NCBI GenBank assembly: GCA_910586245.1
Contig: CAJUFY010000001.1
Span: forward strand, 186,001 to 250,000
Reading direction: 5' to 3'
Length of the DNA: 64,000 nucleotides
DNA from: an uncultured Christensenella sp.
GTDB lineage: Bacteria > Bacillota > Clostridia > Christensenellales > Borkfalkiaceae
Position 1 is the stretch's first letter. Each line of letters starts with the position of its first letter. The notes beneath the pieces were generated by a model. That model saw nothing but the letters and a program-made list of their open reading frames with translations. It searched no databases and was not told the origin of the DNA. The position numbers and the translations under genes were made by a program. Shown here piece after piece: positions 59,025 through 64,000 of this stretch.

Positions 59025-61889
59025 TTACTCCCTGAAAGGAATGATCCGAAACGAAAAATCGATGGATTGATCGTCTACCGTAAATTCTTTCTTCAACGGC
59101 GCGCCGCACGCCGCAGAGCCGACGCCCGTCGTTTTATAGTCGATATGTAAAACCGTTTTGCCCGTTTCCCCGTTCATTTCGAAGCTGTGATTTTTGTAGT
59201 CGCGGATTTCGTACGGTGTCGCCGTAAAGCTGAAATCCCGTTCGCTCTGCACGGTAAACGCGCCGTTTTGCCCGAACAGGGAAACGCTTCTGCACCCGCA
59301 CCGCGCGCCGCTGTCCTGCGCTTTCAGATAATCGAAATTCATTTCTTTCACCTGCGCGCGGTAGCGCCCTACGGGGCAAACGATCAATCTGTCGGGATAC
59401 GCTTCGCCGGGACCTCTGCCGAAGTACTCCGCTTCGGCAAACGATCCGTCCAGCACGAAACAGAATCCGAACCGCGCGACGCTTTGAATCCAATCCCGCT
59501 TTTTCGCTTTGCAATCGATCTGCAAACCGTCTTCGTAAGCGGTATAAACGATTTCGAAATCGTAAAGCGGCTCCACGATGTCCGCAACGATTTTACCTTT
59601 CACGGCAACCGTATTGCCCGCAACCGAAATTTCCGTCGCAAACGCCCGCGCGTATTCCAGCCGCGTGCGCCGCCACTCTTCCGTCAAAGGCAGATCGTTG
59701 TCGATCGGCCTGCGATAGAGGGAAAGATAGGACGGTGCGCGGAAACTTTCCTTTCCCGATTCGAACGAAGCAAGCATGCCGTCCCGCCCGATCACCGCGC
59801 GGTAAGCGGAAGCGCGTACGTGCACCTCTTCGCCGATCCGTTCGACCTGAGCGCAACCGACCGTTTCTCTGACGGGATAATCCCGCGACAGCAGAATCTG
59901 CCGCGTTGCCACGCGCCGACCCGCGCCGTCGGTAAACGCAAAATTCAGCGTTTCATAGCCCTTCCCTTCCGTTTCAGGCAGCGGATAACTGCGTTTCTCC
60001 CGCGCGCCGATGCCCGCGAGATCCACGGGAAAACGGTTCACCGCATGCCCGTTACGTTCGACCGTTGCAAGACAAGTCAACCCGTCCAACGACAAAAAGT
60101 CGTAACGGTTGATTACGGTAAACGAACCGCCGTCCGCAACCGCGTCTACGGGCGCATACGCTTCCTTCACCGCATCCAGAGAGGGATGCGGGCGTCTGTT
60201 CGTATCGACAAGACCGTCCGCGCAGAAATTCCCGTCGTAACGGCTGCACGGCTCCGCTTCGTTAAAATCGCCGCCGTACAGTCTTCTGCCGTCGGGCGCG
60301 AGTACGGTATGGTCGCACCATTCCCAAACGAACGCGCCGCAAAACCGTTCTTCCGAATAAATGTAATTCCAGTATTCTTCGACGTCGCCGCAGGAGTTTC
60401 CCATGGCGTGGGTATACTCGCAGAGCATGAACGGGCGTCCGATGCCGCGGTCGATCCTTTTTTTGCACTCCTCCGCACAGGGATACATCATCGACGCCAC
60501 GTCGAGATATTCCGCGTCGCGCCACTCCGTTTCGGGCAGCGTTCTCGTCGTGTTGCCCTCGTAATGGAGGGGGCGACCGTCTACGGAACGCAGATACCTG
60601 CTACACGCTTTGAAGTTTTCGCCCCAGCCCGCCTCGTTGCCCAGCGACCACATGATAATGCACTGGCGGTTTTTATCCCGTTCGTACATCCGTTCCTGAC
60701 GGTGCAGATAAACGTGCTTCCACGCCGCGTCGTTCGCCAGATCGTCGAAGTGCGTCGGGTCGCCGTAATAATGAATGGTTTCCAGCCCGTGCGTTTCGAT
60801 ATCCGCCTCTTCCAGCACATAGATTCCGTATACGTCGCACAATTTCACAAACACGGGGTGCGGAGGATAATGGCTCGTGCGCACCGCGTTGATATTGTAC
60901 GCCGCAAACGTCTGCAAATCTTTTTCCATCAGCTCCGCCGTTTCTACATAGCCGTCTTCGGTCATGGAATGGCGGTTCACGCCCTTGAACTTTACCGGTT
61001 TTCCGTTGATCTTAAAGACCGAATTTTCGATCGTGATGCTGCGGATTCCCACGAATTCTTCCATGAATTCCCCGTTGTAAGAAACGACCATACGGTATAA
61101 TTCGGGCGTTTCCGCCGACCACAGCCGCGCATTTTCGATCTTGAACGAAAGTTCCCCGCCCGTTTGATCCGCAATCAGCCGTTCGCCGTCGAACAGGCGC
61201 ACGCGCGCGGCTTTGTCGCAGACGAAACGAACGTTGCCGTCCTCGCCCGCAACTTCCGTCGTAATTTTGTAATCCGTAATATGATCGTGCGGGCGGCGGA
61301 TCACGTAGACGTCGCGGAAAATCCCGCTGAAACGGATTTTATCCTGATCTTCCAGATACGTGCCTGAACACCATTTAAACACGAGTACCGTGAGCCGATT
61401 TTTTCCCTTGACGAGCAAATCGGTAATTTCAAATTCCGCGGAGCTGTGAGAAACGGTCGAATAACCCGCGAACGCGCCGTTCACGAACAGATACAGGCAG
61501 CTGTCCACCCCGTCGAATACGACATACTGCCTGCCCGCCTCCCCTTTGTGCTCGTAATCCGTGCGGTATACGCCGCAGGGATTATCTTTGCGGATATATG
61601 GAGGATCGAAGGGAACGGGATAGAAAAAATTCGTATACTGGTTGTAATCAAACCCTTTTAACTGCCACACGAACGGGACCAAGTACTCCTCCCCTTCTTC
61701 GGCATCTAAAATCCCTTCCCGATACCGCGGATAATAGGCAAACTTCCAGCGGTCGAGCACGGTCACCCGATCGGAGTTCCTCTTTTCCAGACTGAACGTT
61801 TCGTCGGGAAAAGGAATATAATAACTTCTCGTCTTTACGGCGTTGACCTGCGGGGTCAGCGTCTCGTGATAAAACCGAAACGGCTTCAT
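59025..61889 (-). CDS. GH2 beta-galactosidase
   Basis: The start at 61889 (MKPFRFYHETLTPQVN) has GGGAG upstream and gives 954 residues, near the LacZ size. The five-domain LacZ layout is visible: an N-terminal jelly roll with YTNFFYPVPFDPPYI and CGVYRTDYEH, an immunoglobulin-like domain, then the TIM barrel with VRTSHYPPHPVFVKLCDVYG. The acid/base sits in SLGNEAGWG near residue 417 and the nucleophile Glu in CEYTHAMGNS near residue 489. A C-terminal beta-gal small-chain domain ends near GRGPGEAYPDR. There is no signal peptide. It would remove terminal beta-galactose, such as galactan side chains of pectin, from imported oligosaccharides. Confidence 0.93.
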   Translation of the reverse strand: MKPFRFYHETLTPQVNAVKTRSYYIPFPDETFSLEKRNSDRVTVLDRWKFAYYPRYREGILDAEEGEEYLVPFVWQLKGFDYNQYTNFFYPVPFDPPYIRKDNPCGVYRTDYEHKGEAGRQYVVFDGVDSCLYLFVNGAFAGYSTVSHSSAEFEITDLLVKGKNRLTVLVFKWCSGTYLEDQDKIRFSGIFRDVYVIRRPHDHITDYKITTEVAGEDGNVRFVCDKAARVRLFDGERLIADQTGGELSFKIENARLWSAETPELYRMVVSYNGEFMEEFVGIRSITIENSVFKINGKPVKFKGVNRHSMTEDGYVETAELMEKDLQTFAAYNINAVRTSHYPPHPVFVKLCDVYGIYVLEEADIETHGLETIHYYGDPTHFDDLANDAAWKHVYLHRQERMYERDKNRQCIIMWSLGNEAGWGENFKACSRYLRSVDGRPLHYEGNTTRTLPETEWRDAEYLDVASMMYPCAEECKKRIDRGIGRPFMLCEYTHAMGNSCGDVEEYWNYIYSEERFCGAFVWEWCDHTVLAPDGRRLYGGDFNEAEPCSRYDGNFCADGLVDTNRRPHPSLDAVKEAYAPVDAVADGGSFTVINRYDFLSLDGLTCLATVERNGHAVNRFPVDLAGIGAREKRSYPLPETEGKGYETLNFAFTDGAGRRVATRQILLSRDYPVRETVGCAQVERIGEEVHVRASAYRAVIGRDGMLASFESGKESFRAPSYLSLYRRPIDNDLPLTEEWRRTRLEYARAFATEISVAGNTVAVKGKIVADIVEPLYDFEIVYTAYEDGLQIDCKAKKRDWIQSVARFGFCFVLDGSFAEAEYFGRGPGEAYPDRLIVCPVGRYRAQVKEMNFDYLKAQDSGARCGCRSVSLFGQNGAFTVQSERDFSFTATPYEIRDYKNHSFEMNGETGKTVLHIDYKTTGVGSAACGAPLKKEFTVDDQSIDFSFRIIPFRE

Positions 61890-61899
61890 AAAATTCTCC

Positions 61900-63522
61900 C
61901 TATCGTTCGATCTGCGCGCCGTAGCGCCCGAAACGTTTTTTTCCGACGCCCCGCGCGATTTCCAGCGCCGTGCCGAATCCGTCCTTTCCATTCGGAACCG
62001 TCGGCGCATCGCACGCATACTGCGGGGAACGGTCGCCCGTCTGTACGGGCGCGCTTTCGCCGAGATTGCAATAGACGTTGTTTTCGAACACGAAATCCTC
62101 GGCAAAAGACATGTCGAACCCGCATTCCGTGGGCGCCGACGCGCCGAAATAATTGTCCGCAAAATACAGGCGCTCCTGCTTGCCGCAGTTTGCGTAATCC
62201 GCCGTGCGGATCACGAGCTGACCGCGCAAATCCGAACGCATGATCACCGTGTTGCGCAATACGTTCAAGTGTTTGCAAGTGCTTGAAAAATGAATGAAGT
62301 TCGGGTGTTCGGGCGCCTTCCCGTTGTCGATTGCAACGCAGTCGCGTATGGTCACGTTGCGCCACAGCCCGTGCGCGGAATACTCCGCCTGCGCGCCGTC
62401 CCGCCCGATCACGGGATTGCCGTTTTCGTCGAACGACGGCTGGACCGTTCTCGCGTTGCAGAGCAGAATCGCGCCGCCGTCGTTGTCGTGCGCGTAATTG
62501 TAACGGAAAAGAATATCTTCGTTGGCGATGTCGATATCGAAGCCTTCGCCGTCCGCGCCGCCGTGTTCCAGATGAGAATACGCCGCTTCGTTATACTGAA
62601 TCAGAATGCGCTTGCACCCGATCGGCCAGATGCCCGCGTTTGCGGTATCCGTTCTGCCGAGGTAGTTGGAATGGTAGGAAACGTTGCCTTCGATGCAGGA
62701 ATCGACCGAACCGATCAGAACGATTCCGTCACCCCCGCTGTAATACACCTCGTTGTCCGAAATTTCGATTTTCCGCGAAGGATACCAACCGTTTGCGTCG
62801 CTGTAATAGGCGTTCACGCCCCAGGGGGTGCCCGGGCGGCGGTTCCAAAGTCCCGTTAAAAGAATGCCGCTTCTCGAAATCCGTTCCAGACGGTTGTGCA
62901 AAATCCAAATATTTTCGTAATTGCAAGGTCCCTTTTCAACAGGTGAATTTGCAAGGAACACGATTCCGCCCGTTTCGTAATAGTAGCGCGCGCGGGGACA
63001 GACCTGTTCCACGTCGATTCGTTCGAGCCGCGCTTGCTGCGGGGGCAGCGGTTCCGTCCAGTTCCAGTTCACGTCGTGAATGCGGCAATTGCGGATCACG
63101 AGCGAAGAAAGCGTGCCCGCTTCCTTCACGTTTACGAAAATTCCGATCAAGCCCTTTGCGTTGGTAATTTCAAAGTCTTCGAAAATCAGATTTCCCCGCC
63201 CGATTTCCACGGCGCAGTCGTTGCCGTTCCCGTCTATTACCGGCGCGGCGCCTTCGCCGTAAACGCCCGCATAGAGCGGTCGGTCCTCTTCCGCGCGGAA
63301 TCCGACAAGCGACAGCGTGCCTTCGTAACGGCTGCCCCGCGCGACTAAAATCCTGACTCCGCTGCGCAAAGAAGATACGAGCGCGTTCAGGCTTTCCAGC
63401 GATTGCTTCGGCGCGGCGGGATCGAGCCCGTCGTTCGAATCGTTCCCGAAACGGGAATCGAAATAATAAGTTGTGTATCCGCCGAACGAAACGTTCGGAC
63501 ACGGAATCGTTTGTACGTTCAT
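61900..63522 (-). CDS. cytoplasmic right-handed beta-helix protein
   Basis: The 540-residue protein is closely paralogous to the lipoprotein at 54879 but lacks any signal peptide (MNVQTIPCPNVSFGGYTTYY). Shared blocks in the same order are FGNDSNDGLDP, CRIHDVNWNWTE, YETGGIVFLAN, GWYPSRKIEI, GGDGIVLIG, EGNVSYHSNYLGR and EAAYSHLEHGGADGEGFDID. The conserved Asp/His/Asn positions suggest a catalytic groove, but a reaction cannot be assigned. It lies 10 bases upstream of the GH2 gene and three bases after a third member of the family, so all belong to one transcript. Confidence 0.8.
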   Translation of the reverse strand: MNVQTIPCPNVSFGGYTTYYFDSRFGNDSNDGLDPAAPKQSLESLNALVSSLRSGVRILVARGSRYEGTLSLVGFRAEEDRPLYAGVYGEGAAPVIDGNGNDCAVEIGRGNLIFEDFEITNAKGLIGIFVNVKEAGTLSSLVIRNCRIHDVNWNWTEPLPPQQARLERIDVEQVCPRARYYYETGGIVFLANSPVEKGPCNYENIWILHNRLERISRSGILLTGLWNRRPGTPWGVNAYYSDANGWYPSRKIEISDNEVYYSGGDGIVLIGSVDSCIEGNVSYHSNYLGRTDTANAGIWPIGCKRILIQYNEAAYSHLEHGGADGEGFDIDIANEDILFRYNYAHDNDGGAILLCNARTVQPSFDENGNPVIGRDGAQAEYSAHGLWRNVTIRDCVAIDNGKAPEHPNFIHFSSTCKHLNVLRNTVIMRSDLRGQLVIRTADYANCGKQERLYFADNYFGASAPTECGFDMSFAEDFVFENNVYCNLGESAPVQTGDRSPQYACDAPTVPNGKDGFGTALEIARGVGKKRFGRYGAQIER

Positions 63523-63525
63523 ACG

Positions 63526-64000
63526 TTACCCGCAAAAAGCGCCCAGATATTTTTTGCCTTTGGTTGCGTTTCCTAAGATGTCCTTTACGCTCAGCTGCTG
63601 CAACGGCTCGCCGAGGGTGAATACGCGCTCGTTTTCCGGTCTGTACTCCGAAATTTTGCCGTAGCCCGTGCGATCCTGCGGAACGGAAATTCCGGGATCG
63701 ACATCGCGGATCGCTTTCACGTCCTCGATGCCCGTCCAAATATCGAAGAAAGATTCCGGAAAATTGTGGTACAGATTGTTTTCGAACAGACTGGATTCGC
63801 AGTAGTCGAGCTGAATGCCCGAATACTGATTGCTTTCCGCATAGAACACGTTGTTGCGGCAAATCAGATTTTCCTGTCTTCCGCACTGGCCGTAATCCGC
63901 GGAAGTGATGATATGCTGGCTGAACAGCCCCGGCGTCTGTACGACGGTGTTGTTTTCGCAAATAATGTTTTTGCAATCGCTCGACATCACGAGAAACGCG
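63526..64000 (-). CDS. right-handed beta-helix protein, C-terminal part
   Basis: Only about 158 C-terminal residues lie in the window; the reading frame continues past the right edge (upstream codons give Ala-Phe-Leu-Val). The visible part (NNTVVQTPGLFSQHI, SADYGQCGRQENLICRNN, then LFENNLYHNFPESF) aligns with the C-terminal rungs of the protein at 61900, which reads TADYANCGKQERLYFADN. It is therefore a third paralogue of the beta-helix family. Whether it carries a signal peptide cannot be seen. Its stop is three bases before the next start, so the two are co-transcribed. Confidence 0.78.
   Translation of the reverse strand, partial: AFLVMSSDCKNIICENNTVVQTPGLFSQHIITSADYGQCGRQENLICRNNVFYAESNQYSGIQLDYCESSLFENNLYHNFPESFFDIWTGIEDVKAIRDVDPGISVPQDRTGYGKISEYRPENERVFTLGEPLQQLSVKDILGNATKGKKYLGAFCG

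Noticed and set aside
59187..61100. Long plus-strand open frame opposite the beta-galactosidase gene
   Set aside because: It is the antisense shadow of a gene with intact GH2 catalytic motifs, and it has no motif or ribosome-binding site of its own.
1..64000. tRNA, rRNA, riboswitch, CRISPR, integrase or transposase
   Set aside because: I looked at each intergenic stretch on both strands and found no cloverleaf, T-box, repeat array or mobile-element gene. A covariance-model search would be needed to exclude short RNAs.

Overview
The window reads as chromosome from an anaerobic Firmicute of the class Clostridia, probably an uncultured gut lineage related to Christensenellales/Borkfalkiaceae. 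This rests on the gene order around priA-def-fmt-rsmB-rlmN-rpe-thiN-spoVM-rpmB-yloU-yloV-recG, which matches the Bacillus/Clostridium block, on Firmicute lipoprotein signals and Shine-Dalgarno sites, and on a SpoVM-like micro-ORF that suggests endospore-forming ancestry. The finer taxonomic placement is inference. Nearly all genes lie on the minus strand; only rpmB and one esterase are on the plus strand. I saw no tRNA, rRNA, CRISPR array, insertion sequence or prophage. No gap between genes exceeds 300 bases; the largest is about 270.

Region by region (transcription mostly right to left). 1-399: 5' part of a hisZ-like gene with a near-consensus promoter. 562-13429: one seven-gene operon encoding a membrane protein, a MoxR ATPase, a DUF58 protein, two membrane-anchored von Willebrand A proteins and two secreted lipoproteins. 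The last lipoprotein gene is split by a frameshift at a run of ten G. 13701-17824: yloU, fakA (yloV) and recG. 18037-18225: rpmB, on the opposite strand. 18276-26388: a tightly overlapping operon priA-def-fmt-rsmB-rlmN-rpe-thiN-spoVM-M19 dipeptidase. 26439-28101: yicC-gmk-rpoZ. 28192-32467: pcrA-ligA, where pcrA appears to be leaderless. 32519-33469: an isolated DUF2806 gene. 33546-38049: parE-parC. 38204-38838: rpsU and an unknown gene. 38962-40677: an ArsR-like regulator with a TIM-barrel isomerase. 40818-44313: two related membrane proteins and a phosphohexose mutase.

44451-64000 is a carbohydrate-utilisation island. It holds an AraC regulator whose promoter spacer contains a nine-G run, divergent from a sialate O-acetylesterase-like gene, then a DMT-type permease, a GH28-like enzyme, an SGNH esterase, an Ig-repeat lipoprotein, three related right-handed beta-helix proteins (one cut by the window edge), a GH78-like rhamnosidase and a GH2 beta-galactosidase. 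The set fits breakdown of a rhamnose- and galacturonate-containing pectin (rhamnogalacturonan-like), with surface lipoproteins outside and most hydrolases in the cytoplasm.

The observations most worth following are the two long G/C homopolymers placed where slippage would switch expression (one inside a surface lipoprotein gene, one inside the -35/-10 spacer of the AraC gene), the 22-residue SpoVM-like ORF that overlaps the next gene by ATGA, and the leaderless pcrA promoter.
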